A stretch of 64,000 bases of DNA from Selaginella moellendorffii (taxonomy: Eukaryota; Streptophyta; Lycopodiopsida; Selaginellales; Selaginellaceae): contig NW_003314343.1 in NCBI RefSeq assembly GCF_000143415.4, positions 36,317 through 100,316 of the forward strand, given 5' to 3'. This document shows positions 52,640 through 64,000 of the stretch, one piece after another. The notes beneath the pieces are model-generated. The model was not told the origin of the DNA, did not search any database, and saw nothing but the letters and a program-made list of their open reading frames with translations. The stretch's first letter is position 1. Each line of letters opens with the position of its first letter. A program made the translations under genes and the position numbers.

Positions 52640-54190
52640 TATTATCTTGTGTAATCCTGGTATAACTAATAAATCAACCTTAGTTAAAGGTAATGGTTTA
52701 GGTTTACCAATAGGCAAAAGTGGTTCTTTATTTAAAACACCTAAAATCTGGCACTTCTATTATGAGATGTCCTTCAAGCCCATTAGAAATACAATTTTGC
52801 AATTGATGTATATAGGTGGGAATGTAAAACATGTTTGATGCTGATGTGAATTTGAAACATGATTGAATAAAGCATCAACATCCTCATGCATATGCCCTAC
52901 TATTAGAAAACTAGCAGTGATTATATTGAAACATCCACAAGCCATAAGTAGGGATAAGTATGCAAATAACCATCGATCCACATGTTTTCTGATACACAAT
53001 TATCAAGTTGTAATAAAATATTTAGTGGTATACTTGGTGCACTAATAGTTGTGACTGTTAAAGGAGTGCACGAGGTCTCATGCACTTTTAAATTTGAAGC
53101 TAAAGTCAAAGTATTTAGACTATTTTGAGATTTTGACTCTTCTTGAAGTTGATGACTAATAAATGCTTTGTTATCAAGCAAAGCATTATGCAGCTTTTGC
53201 CCTTCTATAATTATTCATTTTTCCCCATGCTTTAATTTTTGTAAATGTAGTAAAAATTTTGATAATGAATCAATTGTTAAATTTGGATCACCAAGCCATT
53301 GTGGAACAGAAAAAATGCCCATATGCACCAAATCTATGGCCATGTGCTAATAGTCCAAAGGGTGATAAAGGAAAAGGATATACTTGACTACAATCTTTTG
53401 GTATATGCTCAAGCCTTGATAAAGATGTTTTCTTATGATCCATCTTATCATGTATAATAGATAAGTATTTGTGAGGTTGTTGTGTTGATAAAATACAATT
53501 AGCATAATAAGCTGTTCTTCAACTTTTTTGGTCAAGCATATGATTATCTCATCTAATAGCATAATCTTGTTTCTCATGCTCTGATTTTGCAGCTTGTAAG
53601 CTTTGCTTTATAAGCTGACACTCATTGCATTTAGAAAAGCTGGTATGCTTTGCAATGATCACATCTGGATGTGATTTAAAAATTTTGTTGAAAGTTGAAA
53701 GACTTGCAGTCTTTAGCCCTTGTGTAAGAAGTTCTTCATTTAATTGCTTAAGTATTGAAGTTTGGGTAAGCATGGCTGGAAGAACCTTTTGAGTATCTTG
53801 AATCCCTTCAAGTGTTGTCCTTGATTTATAGGGCATTATATCACTATTAACTTCCACAAATGTTGAAAATAATTCTTGTAATACTATTGTGTTTTGTTGG
53901 GATTTGTTTTGACCTGAGTTGCCATGAAAAGCTCGAGTTACAGAACCATTCCACTCCATTTTAACTTGATAAAAAATGGATTTACTAAAATCATGTATAA
54001 TACACCATGCTTTGGCACATATAATACATGCATTAAAAACCATACCAAAATCTTTATCAATGTTTTCTGAACATATTATAGCATGGGAAGAAGCTTTGAA
54101 AATAAATTCTCGACAGTCGTTCCAACAGTAATTCCATATTGAACTCCTTGCATTAAAATTTTTATCTCTTCTTGCAACTTCACAACACCT
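52640..54190 (-). pseudogene. Diverged, decayed relative of the DUF7869-like gene
   Basis: The minus strand encodes segments aligning in order with the A2 protein: KMEWNGSVTRAFHGN, TQKVLPAMLTQTSILKQLN, KHTSFSKCNECQLIKQSL, then (after stops) LLQLDNCVSEN and FLIVGHMHEDVDALFNHV. The catalytic-type Asp/Glu motifs are kept although the frame is broken many times, and base composition is far more AT-rich than A2. It lies just outside the right end of A2 in opposite orientation. It represents an older lineage of the same transposon family; its ends were not found. Confidence 0.78.
53065..53086. repeat. Palindrome-like sequence in the diverged relative
   Basis: AGTGCACGAG/GTCTCATGCACT is an imperfect palindrome. 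Translated on the minus strand (KVHETSCTP), it falls where copy A2 has its in-frame palindrome (SHEASCHS), upstream of the LDN/TDN motif. Confidence 0.55.
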
Positions 54191-55649
54191 GATAATAAAG
54201 AATTAAGTCAATAGTTATAAACTGTAATATTACAATATTATATGTGTTTATTATATACCTTCAAGAGCAAGAGTAGAGACTTTTTTTTATATTTTCCTCA
54301 GCTAGTGATTGTTACTTATGTTTATGAGCTAGATTGATGAAGAGGTAAATGTTTTATTTTGTATATCTTCCTAGGTAGAGCAGAAGAAGAAATGGAGTTA
54401 CACATAAGTTTAGGCACCCAAAGAAGAAATACCTGATGTAGACGAAAAATAGTTAGGAATAGTTATAAAATCATGTAATATATAAATAACGTGCTAGAAA
54501 ATAACCCCCACTCACTGTTGTATGCATTTGCATTGAATTAACCATCTTTTCTCCCACTTATAACTGTTTATGCAAAGTAGAGTTAAGAGAGTGACATATG
54601 CTTATACATGCTCACATTTTTGGGGTTCAAGACTGAGTTCTATTCTATTCTTCTTCTTTTTCTATGTTCACGTTTCTGTTTGTTTGTCACTATTTTATAA
54701 GTAGGGGCGAGAATATGAGTATAGGCAAAAAAAGCCTTACTCACTTTTGGCAACCACGGTGGGATAAGCTATCGCTTTTTGGCTTGGAAAATAGCCAGGA
54801 GAAAATCACTTGTGAATTCTAAATGTGCCCAACACTAGGAATCACAAGTAGATCTTTTTAGTGATTGCAGAGGCCTTGAGCCCAGACAATACTGAACAAA
54901 AGAGCTCTTTTTGCTATTGCAGTGGCTTAGTGTCCAAACAATGCAAGAGAGACAGTTCTTCAACCGTCATACAAGTCATAGATTTTAGAACAAGTTTGAA
55001 TTAGAATTTAGCATACATTGCTAAGAAATTTAAGTTTAAATTGTTTCGCCAGCAATTTTTTGAGAAAAATCCAAAAAAAGAAGGAATGAAATTTATTAGA
55101 TATGGAAAACATAAACAACTACTATAAAATTCTTTCCTTCTAAGTAAGTTCTCACTTGGGTATTTAAAATATATATTTTTCAGCAGTGTATTACAATTTT
55201 TCTAGGCATACACAAACAAGAAAATTGGGCACTTGTAACTTTTGTCTTCAACTCCAACTTAAAAAGAGTTAGAGCCAACTTTAGTGTAGAACAAATTAGG
55301 GAACTATTCACCCAAATCTTATGAAGCTTTGACAGAGGCAGAATTACAATTAGAATATTATGTTGTCTCAAGGCTTTAATCTAAGGTCTTTTAACTTAGA
55401 CTACTACTTAGACACAGTTTGAAAGTAAACTTATCCCGAGTTTAAATCTCCTATGCATATTGCAAGAGCCTATGAGACTCGAACAAGACTTACAAGTCAA
55501 ATTCAAAAATGGTTATCACAAACCCATTTAACTGTTCAAATCGTTCTATACCTAGTACACCTAGGTGAATTAAGCAAGGCTCATCTCTTATACATAAAGA
55601 GCTTACAAACACTATTCAATGTGAAAGGTGTTATTCTTTTATAAATTTT
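54191..55649. other. AT-rich DNA, nothing recognised
   Basis: Only short stop-rich frames; no repeat matching elsewhere in the window was noticed. Confidence 0.4.
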
Positions 55650-58600
55650 AAGAGCACTCACATCACATCTACCCCTATAAGGAGAAATCAAGAGCAATTA
55701 TGTGAAATGCACTTTATATCCCCTGAATGAGGCATAGACAAAGAGCAAATATACAAGTGAATAGGCATGAAAATCTGCCTTTTAGACTAGTTGAGAGATA
55801 CTCAATTGCTAAGCGAAATATTCATCACTTTAGGCGTGAAACACCCTTTTCAATGTGTGAACCACCCTTTGTGAGATATAATTCACAGGTGTTTGTACCT
55901 CCTCATAGGAAAGAATTCCCACTTAGTGATTATTTTCCACATAGGCAAAATTATACAACTACTCTAATAAGAGTTGCAGCTCAATTTCCATCTACGTTTA
56001 AAACATACAGATCACCCTTTGTGCTAATTGAGCTTTTGCCAAACAAAGCAATTGAGAGGCTTTACACTATAAACATAGAACAGAGAGATATAAAGCTTGC
56101 TGCTAGGTGTAGGCATTAGTTTTGGAGACACTTCTACCGTCACTTTGATCTCTAAAGAATTAAAACATGCTAAGATATATTAGAAAAAGGTTTTGTCTAA
56201 AAAGGTGAAATAGCCTCAGACAATCCCAGAAATTCTAAAATATATTGCAAAGCTCAAAAATCTATCATACAAGCTCAAAGACTTGTATTAACCATAACCA
56301 CCCATTGGTGAAGAGGGTAGGGAGAAATTTGTCATGAAAAGAAATTTTTGTCTAGATCTGAAACAAAGTTTTCCATAAATTAACTATCACATGTTTGAAA
56401 AGCTATCTAATGTCATTCCACAAGCACATTGATCTATAATAGACTATTATGCACTAGATATTTTAACTCTTGTGTTAGTTCCATAAGGCAATTTCACATA
56501 ATGGTCTCCACGCCCCGTTCAAATTAGTCCTTAATGTTGATTCAATTTGCCCAAAATTTACCAAGAGCAATAGGCCATTCTTTCTAATTCCACAGTTGTA
56601 AAGGTAAGGTTGGCTATAAGTCAAAGGGTAAGACCTACTATGAAGCAGGCAAACTACTCCAGAATTTGCTATCATGCGCTAGAGACTTTGCATTGAATTA
56701 ATCATAACTATATTAGGCATGGGCCAAAAGGGGAGAACCTCCTACACACCTAAGTGGAGAGATTAAGGATTGATGACCCTTCACTATTCTAATAAAAGTT
56801 CACAGTCCCGTCTTTCAAAGACTGGGCCATCTGTGCATGACTGATCATCCTAGATCCACTCTTTAGCATCCTTAGAATGCCTATAGATATGGGGAACAAT
56901 CTTCCCCAATATCCCTTTTTCAGTCCCCACTAAGTCCCTTTCCGTCCATAGTTGTGTTTGCCAACATTGCCACTGAGTCAAGCCCCACAGGCCCAACCAC
57001 TATGTCTTACTAACCTCTGGGACTTCCTTGTTATATGATAACATCCTTGGTCACCACACAAGTGAACTACTCCTCTCCCTTTCCATAGTCTAGGATTCTG
57101 GGATGACATTTCAAAACATTGCGGCCATATACGAGCTTCATGGGTACGCTTCCCACCATCTGCCTTTGGGTGCCCTAGCTAGGTGGCTAGAGCAAGGTTC
57201 TAATGAGCTATGCCAAGTATCCAAGTAAGTAGTTCCACCCACACTTGGACTGGGAGTATGACCATTCGATCTCTTGGGGGAGCTAAAGCCAGCTTTTGAA
57301 CACTTCACCAAACTACCTTATTTCTTTATCTATATTCACTCTAGCCTTGGACTTCCTAGTAGTTATATCATCACCCAACATATGGGTAGAGCCTTCTTGG
57401 GCCACATTGGTATTTCCTAGCCAAATTGATTCCACTCGAGTCCAACCCCCACCCTCCCCTCGGGGGATGATCACTTTGGGCTTTCACCCAACAGCCTGTA
57501 TTAGTATTTAGACTCGGACTCGGACTCGGACTCGAACTCGAACTCGGACTCAGTCTCGGTCTCGGTCTCCATCTCAGTCTCAGTCTTGGTTCCATCTCAG
57601 ACTTGGACTTGGACTTGGTCTCGGTCTCAGTCTCAGTTCCATCTTGGACTCCATCTCGGGTCCATCTTAAACTCCATCTCGGACTCCATCTTGGAAAGAG
57701 CTTCAACCTCCACCCTGTTAATGTGTCCAAAAACGCCCCTTTGCTAACAACTCCACACCATCTAGTGGTCTAAAGACATATTAGGAGCAATTGGATCAAT
57801 GAGTGATTGAGGCAGCCCCTTCATCAAGGAAAGGCAAAGCATTAGCTTCATAAGTCAACACAATTTTTGTAGCCAAAGAACTCTATAGACAACAGCAAAA
57901 AACTGCAACCACTTAAGCCCAAGCGAAGAAAAAGGCAGAAGAAGAAGACTCCATCTCGGGTCCATCTTGAATTCCATCTCAAGTCCATCTTGGACTCCAT
58001 CTTGGGTCCATCTTGAATTCCATCTCAAGTCCATCTCGGACTCCATCTTGGGTCCATCTTGGATTCCATCTCGGACTCCATCTCAAACTTCATCTTGAGT
58101 CCATCTTGGACTCAGACTCGGACATGGACTCGGACTCATACTTGGTCTCGGTCTCAGTCTTAGAGTCCATCTCAAACTCCATCTCAGACTCCATCTCGGG
58201 TCCATCTCGGACTCCATCTCTAGTCTATCTCAAACTTCATCTCGGACTTAGACTCGGACTCAAACTTGGACACAGACTCAGACTCAGTCTTAGTCTCGAT
58301 CTTGGTCTCGGTCTAGGTCTCAGACTCAATCTCGAACTCCATCTCAGACTCTATCTCGGGTCCATCTTGGACTCCATCTCGAACTCCATCTTAGACTCCA
58401 TCTCGGGTCCATCTCGGACTCCATCTTGGACTCCATCTCGGACTATATTTTAGGTCTATCTTGGACTCCATCTCAAACTCCATCTCCGGTCCATCTTGTA
58501 CTCTATCTCGGATTCCATCTTGGACTCTATCTCAGGTCACACTTCTATGTGTCATGTGTTGGTCTTCTTGTGTCCCTTTTCTAGAGACTCACTTATTGCT

Positions 58601-59160
58601 CACTTCGTGCTCGTTTCTTAAGCACTTCATTGAGAGTTTCACTCCCGCTTTTGACGTTTCAAGTTGGAGCGTTTAATCCAAACGTGTTACTTTTATTTGG
58701 CTTCCACTTCAGCCACTACCACATGGCACCCTTTTTGCTCCACTTTTGGGGTTTTAGGATTTGTGTGTCACAGCTAAGTGCTTATTTATAAGAGTGACTG
58801 ATAAGCCAATTTATAAGGGAAATACATTGCATACCAAAACCCTGTATCACTCACTTCACAAACAAGGCATAATAACTAGGCCTGCCATAGTAGCAATGCC
58901 AACAGACTTTGAAATATATAGGCATAGACTAACAATTGATTTTATCTATAAAGCTTTAGAAGCCATAGTCTTTATGCATATAATTGTCACTGCTTATACC
59001 AAAAAAGGTAATAGATATACAATATTTCCCTTACAATCTGATGAGCAGAAAGTAGTCTGAAAAGAAGTATTCCCAAGATCTAGAACAAGATTACAAAACA
59101 TGATATTTGCGATTTTAACCTCTTTTTAAAATAGACTAAATCTTTGCTCAACCAAGCTAG
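55650..59160. repeat. Repeat family B, copy B3
   Basis: Homologous to B1 from about 55972. It includes an open frame 55727-56119 (PPFVRYNSQVFVPPHRKEF, TTTLIRVAAQFPSTFK), the best preserved part of an unrecognised protein. After a deletion of about 1.1 kb relative to B1 it carries the LTR-like block (CTTTGGGCTTTCACCC at about 57472), satellites and the short frame 58761-59060. It runs directly into an Athila/Tat-like gypsy body, so family B may be the 5' region of that element. Confidence 0.65.
57508..58530. repeat. CTCGGA-type satellite blocks in B3
   Basis: Two blocks (57508-57690 and 57950-58530) of the same hexamer/dodecamer variants as in B1 and B2, with different copy numbers. Confidence 0.85.
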
Positions 59161-62100
59161 AGAAAATTTTGAAAGAGAGGGAGTTGAAAGCATATTAAGT
59201 ACACCTCAATGAAGAGGAGACAAAAAGTTCTAATACAACTTTGATAATCATCTAGAATACGTGAACCAATATGCTACTTCTCCTTGGTAGCATCGGCACA
59301 TAGAAAGTGCTTTTGCTTTAGCTGAGAGTAGTGGAACACAAAACAACTAGAGTGATTCCACACAAGTAGAAGGAAAGTTAAATTTATAGCCTATACCTTT
59401 TGATGGTGATTTAGTTTCCCCTACAAACCAAACACTTATTTTGCCTATACTAATTATAAAATAAAGCATTTCCTATCAAATTGCAATAAGCACGATGATA
59501 ATTGTAGGAACAACAATAGGCACTGTCATCACATATCGATCCTTTTTTAGAATTAAAGGAGAAAAACTACAACTACATATTGAGCAATACACAAAAGCAA
59601 TCAAACTCAATCAAGTAGATGGGCAAGAAAAGAATCTTTTCCCCTATATGCTCAAAAACAAAGTTAAAGATTAGTACTATGACAATGATGTAAAAAATGA
59701 GTAGAAAAAGTTATCCTTAAAGCTTTCTCTATGGAAACAAACCTAAGAGAAAACTATGATGAGTTGCAAAAATTTTATTAAGGAAAATCTAAGAAAATTG
59801 AGGAATATACAACTCAATTCGACAAGCATTGTAAGCATTGTAAAGACTTAGTGTTAGACAAAATATGCCTACACCTATATATATAAGGCCTCAAGAAAAT
59901 TTATCATGAATATGTAATAAAGAGAGCTTATATAGATTTCAATAACTTGAAAAAAATCATGATTGCTTACCAAGATCTCATAAAACAATATGATATGGTA
60001 AATATGGTGAAGTTAAACGGAAAAACAACCCTTATAGACAAGGAAACCAATCGTCTACAAAGCCTCAAACTGCAAACTAATCTCAAACAAAGGATTTGGT
60101 GTACCAGTAAACTTTAGCTAATCAAGTGCCAAATTTGTGAAAAAGAGGGGCATATAGCTAAAGAATGTAGAACCTCGTTTAAATAACTAAGAGGCTAACA
60201 AACTTGAGTTGATAAAATAACATGTAAGCAAAGCTATTTATTTGACGATAAAATTTATTGTAGAAGGAACAATTACAGTGATAATTGAAATGCCAAATAT
60301 GAATACCTACACACTGAAAGGCAAGATGAGCATCAGGATTATCCTCCTAGAGGTAATTTTCAAGATTATCTATCTATCCGTGAGGAAAATAAGCCTAAAG
60401 ACTATGATCAGCCTAAAGAATACAATCAACTAAGAGGCTATAATAGGTTTAGAGAATATGAAAGGCCAAAAGAGTATGACTAAGCTAAGACTTCTACTTG
60501 CTATCCTGGGCCATACAATCAAGATAAATCATTAAGCAAGAATATAGGCCCCCTAAGGATACACAACTTGCAATTAGGCATATTGAGGTAGAATAGTCAA
60601 ATACAGAAAAGTTACCTAATGTCTGTGTCATAACCAAAGCCCAACATAGAAGAGTTGAATCTGAAAGCTAAGATGAAGGGAGTGATGATGAAGTAGAGAT
60701 CATCCTTAAGTCTCAATAGCACCAAAAGAAAAAGATCACTGCAAAAATTACTTAACAATTCCAAAACTTGCAACCATAAGTCGATTTGGACAATGGTGAT
60801 TCTAACACAGAAAGTTTCATGCCTTTACAAGTTGATACACCATTAACGCAAAAGGAAAATCCTATACTAAAACTAGATGGCAAAGATGAGAAGAAGGCAG
60901 TGAAAGCTTAAATGCCGGAATTACCTTCACTCTAGGCCAACTTCTCACTATAGCATCTTACTTTAGAGTTGCATTTGTTAGAGAGGTCTCACTTAAAAAG
61001 GAAGAAACTTTAATCCCATCTATAGCTATTGTAATTGAGTCAGGAGATTGTGATGATAAAGTTCCTACAATTGATATAAAGATTAGCAAAAATCTATTAT
61101 CTGGAACTCTTATCGATGGTGGCTCAAGTGTAAATATTCTAGAAGAAAGTATTTGCAAAGAATTAGACCTAGGTCCAAGGTCCAATTTCATGTATGAATG
61201 GCAGATGACTAAAGCATTAGGCCTATTGGAACTATTAAAAATGTCTTAACTACTATAGCTAGCCTAAAGTGCAAACTCAATTATATTGTGTTTAAAATGA
61301 CATAACGAGATTTTTCTTATAAAACCCTATTAGGCATACCTTGGCTAAAAATTGCTTGCATAAACCAAGACTAGAAAAACAATTTCTTATGTATAGAGCA
61401 GGGCAACTAAAAAAGATTTGTGCCCATTACTTCCACTATATAGTTAGAAAGGAAAGATCAACCTTTCAAAACTCTATTTTATGATTGGGAGGAAGGCCTA
61501 GATGATTTTCAATAACAATATTTTAAAATCTTTCCTTGAAATTGAGTTAATTTTAAAAGTCGATCTCTATTCAATATTCAAAGAAGTACCTAGGCAAGAA
61601 ACTTCTAAACTAGAGATTGTTATGGATATAACAGATTTCTTTCTAGAGGAGGATCTTACTTATAAAATTGATCAGCTGAGAAACTATATTTCACATATCT
61701 TGTGATCAACTACTTGAGCAAATCAATTTACCAGATGAGAATAGTCTTTATATTGTCACAATTGTTCAAAGATTGCAAAGTGAATTTTGCAATCAAGCCA
61801 TAAATTTACTAAAAAACTACAAAGACATTTTTGCCTGGTCTTACACAAGTTTAAAAGGCATTTTGCCAATATTCTGTACGCACCGTATTGAAATACTCTC
61901 AAGAAATATGCCTAAAAGGCAAATGCCCTATAGAATGAATCCTAATTACAAAAGTAAAGTCAGGGAAAAAATCAATAAACTTCTCTAGGTAGGATTTATA
62001 TATCCAATCTAAAATGCTTAATAGTTTTCACAATTTGTAATTGTGCTTAAGAAAAAATAGCAAATTACAACTTTGTGTGATTTACAAAAAGCTAAATGAT

Positions 62101-62300
62101 GTAATAAAAAAGGATATGTTCCCTATTCCTTTCACAGACAAAATTCTAGATTCAATAGTAGGTTATGAGATGTATTCATTTTTAGATGGATTTTTTAGCT
62201 ATAATCAAGTGAAAGTGAAGATCAACACAAAATTTCTTTTATAAACCCATGAAAAGCTTATGCCTATTATAAAATGCCTTTTGGCTTATGCAATGCTCTT
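59161..62300 (+). pseudogene. Athila/Tat-like Ty3/gypsy relic: gag, protease, RT
   Basis: A decayed plus-strand element. It has a CCHC zinc knuckle CQICEKEGHIAKEC at 60127-60168 (CX2CX4HX4C), an aspartic protease motif GTLIDGGSSVNILEE at about 61103, and an RT beginning NYKDIFAWSYTSLKGI and continuing KKLNDVIKKDMFPIPFTDK, YSFLDGFFSYNQVKV and MPFGLCNA. The spacing and the FAWSY motif resemble Athila/Tat-group elements. Stops are frequent. It is cut at about 62300 within RT by LTR sequence of another element. No envelope-like frame was seen. Confidence 0.75.
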
Positions 62301-63150
62301 ATAAACCACAATTTTTTTCTTTCCAATTTATTAGCTTACCTTGTCTATCTGACCACCACGACTTTAGGCTTAGTTATGTTCAGGTTCCCACTTATTGTAC
62401 CAGCCTCTACTTGGTCTTACTTGGTTTCAATAACTCACTATATGAGCAATGGAGTGTTAGCCCTTTATCCACGGATTCCCAAATTCTTTTCCAATCCCCT
62501 TCCCCAAGATAGATTGGACTTAAAGTTCGGCTACACTCCCCACAGGCACAAGTAGCCAAGCACACCAAGCCTCTAGATTCCTAACATCTCTTAGTACAAC
62601 AAGACTTGATCATGGGATTCTTTAGTTGGGTGCCACATTTTCTTCGAGAAACCAGGAGGAAACACTGTGGCCTAAGGGCCTAGTATGGGTACCTTTACTC
62701 CCTCACTTCCATCCCGAAGGGATGGCCCAAGCCCCTAGGAAGGGGCAAGGACTAATGAGTTGCAAGGTACTCAAGTGGGACACTACTCCACATGAGTTGG
62801 GAGCACCGTAGTCAATTTCCCTTCCAGGAGTGAAAATTACTCTTAAGCACTTCCTTGGGTGGCCCCTCTAGCACCACTAGAGTCAATGCTCACTCCCACC
62901 CAAAGCCCCTAAGCCCCAGTCTCAACTTAGAGTTTGTCTCGAACTTGATCTTAGACTTGGTCTCAGACTTAATTTCGGATCTCAGACTCGGTCTCAAACT
63001 CGGTCTCGGATTTGGTCTTGAACTCGATCTCAGACTCGATCTTGGACTTGATTTCGAACTCGATCTTAGAGTCAATCTTAGACTCGATCTCAAACTCGGT
63101 CTCATCAAATGAACTCTTTATCATTTCGGTTGTGCTTTCAGGGATCCTTT
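62300..63150 (-). repeat. Decayed chromovirus LTR (copy 4)
   Basis: Matches the LTR at 28627-29726 with heavy divergence, including the CTCGGA-type satellite at about 62930-63100; the outer TGTAAG and CTTACA ends are eroded. Confidence 0.7.
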
Positions 63151-63524
63151 AGCATTTGACACCTCATAGAAGAAGTTTGATGCCCATATCGAATATCTCT
63201 TTTTAATCTTACAACTTGTTGACTATGTCTCCGGGGGCATCCCCCCATTTAGCAGGGTGCCTAAGTTAGCCTCCTCGGCCAAGAGCCCATTACAATGGAA
63301 TATAAGTGTCCTCATACCCCTCATATCACCACGCCCTAGTATGGGGTTGGGACTTGAACCTAGCCTTGATTTACTAGGGGGTTGAGACTTGAACCCAACC
63401 TCCATAGACTATGTCTACTAAGTGGACATCCCCATAGGGAGTTGGGTGTAGTTCCCTATGCTTGGTTGACATAGCTAACCTATGCTAATTAGTTTACCTT
63501 CAACACACCTTCGGGTCCCAGCAT
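63151..63524 (-). other. Chromovirus 3' UTR relic (copy 4)
   Basis: Reverse complement of the 37206-37598 region, including both GTTCAAGTCCCAACC-like motifs. With the adjacent LTR it forms a minus-strand 3' UTR-LTR end. Confidence 0.65.
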
Positions 63525-64000
63525 ATGTGTAGTGCACGTGGTTTTTACCCTTTATCCTATGGTGCTTTACCATAGGATAACACCATGAAGCGGAACCTAA
63601 ACCCTCTTTATGCCATGTGACAGATGCCACATGTCACATACCACATGTCCATAGGACAGTGGTGTGGAACTTGAGGTTTAGGGCTTTGGGCCCTTGAACA
63701 AAGGAACTGTGCCAAATAGAGTCTGGTGCTATTTCGGCATACCAGTGGCCTAACGTGAGGATATGGGTACCCCGCCAACTAGCATGGTATGGAACTTGGG
63801 CTTAGACCCAAGCCGAACGCAGAACAAGGACAGTGTCGCGAATGTGACTTTGGGTATCGAAAGTTACCTGTCAACCAGTCCTTACGGACACTCTTACCTT
63901 ATTGCCACAATGGCAGAAGATCGGTATTCTCTATGGTTCGCGTAGCCCTCGACAATTTGGCTGCACTGCCTCGTGGGGCCAACCTTGCGCCCCCCCTTTT
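63525..64000. repeat. LTR-like relic, family D (second copy)
   Basis: Shares the 12-bp stem-loop (63552-63580) and GGGCTTAGACCCAAGC with 7477-8640; the block at 63836-63905 is inverted relative to that copy. Runs to the window edge. Confidence 0.5.

Noticed and set aside
62274-62555. Continuous protein MPFGLCNALINHN... across 62300
   Set aside because: It is a chance frame crossing the junction between the Athila-like RT and an inserted LTR.

Overview
The window looks like nuclear DNA of a plant (streptophyte) and is almost entirely mobile-element sequence. The reasons are (TTTAGGG)n telomere-type repeats at several internal sites, Ty3/gypsy chromoviruses with a chromodomain and an initiator-Met-like primer binding site, GT..AG introns, and no bacterial operon structure. 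The introns I can infer are very short (38-57 bp for most). I cannot name the species; tiny introns would fit, for example, a lycophyte, but that is a guess. No ordinary host gene, rRNA or tRNA was recognised.

Layout. 1-4071: truncated copy (A1) of a large DNA transposon. 4072-7431: scrambled Ty3 chromovirus fragments. 7477-13220: LTR relic and AT-rich DNA, containing a 286-bp MITE (9652-9937). 13221-21621: two damaged Penelope-like retroelements (PLEs) with a large inverted repeat, telomere-type repeats at breakpoints and a hammerhead ribozyme. 21654-33812: three-copy repeat family B, a second Ty3 chromovirus with a complete LTR, and another gag relic. 33813-38470: third Ty3 copy with its 3' LTR. 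38870-52394: an essentially complete 13.5-kb DNA transposon (A2). 52640-54190: a diverged, decayed relative of its transposase-like gene. 55650-62300: repeat family B again, followed by an Athila/Tat-like gypsy relic. 62300-64000: LTR relics.

The centrepiece is the 13,525-bp element at 38870-52394. It has 24-bp terminal inverted repeats, a putative TTAA 4-bp target duplication, and two divergently oriented genes. One (plus strand) encodes a DUF7869-like protein with DDE-transposase-like acidic motifs. The other (minus strand) is a roughly 1,600-codon gene with a ParB/sulfiredoxin-like motif near its start and an FCP1-type phosphatase domain at its end. About 29 copies of a 22-bp GGCC-centred palindrome are scattered through introns, intergenic DNA and even reading frames. 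The same palindrome sits near both ends of the MITE, whose terminal sequences match the large element. Three of the large gene's tiny introns are little more than one palindrome placed 9-11 nt before the 3' splice site. Both element copies carry nonsense codons, mostly CAG to TAG, so these copies are probably dead.

A second unexpected system is the Ty3 chromovirus. All three copies carry the same 47-bp GT..CTAAC..CAG intron inside the integrase core, exactly between HPQT and DGQTE. A second 52-bp intron lies near the integrase C-terminus. An intron that survives retrotransposition implies that unspliced genomic RNA is what gets copied, while splicing is needed to make integrase.
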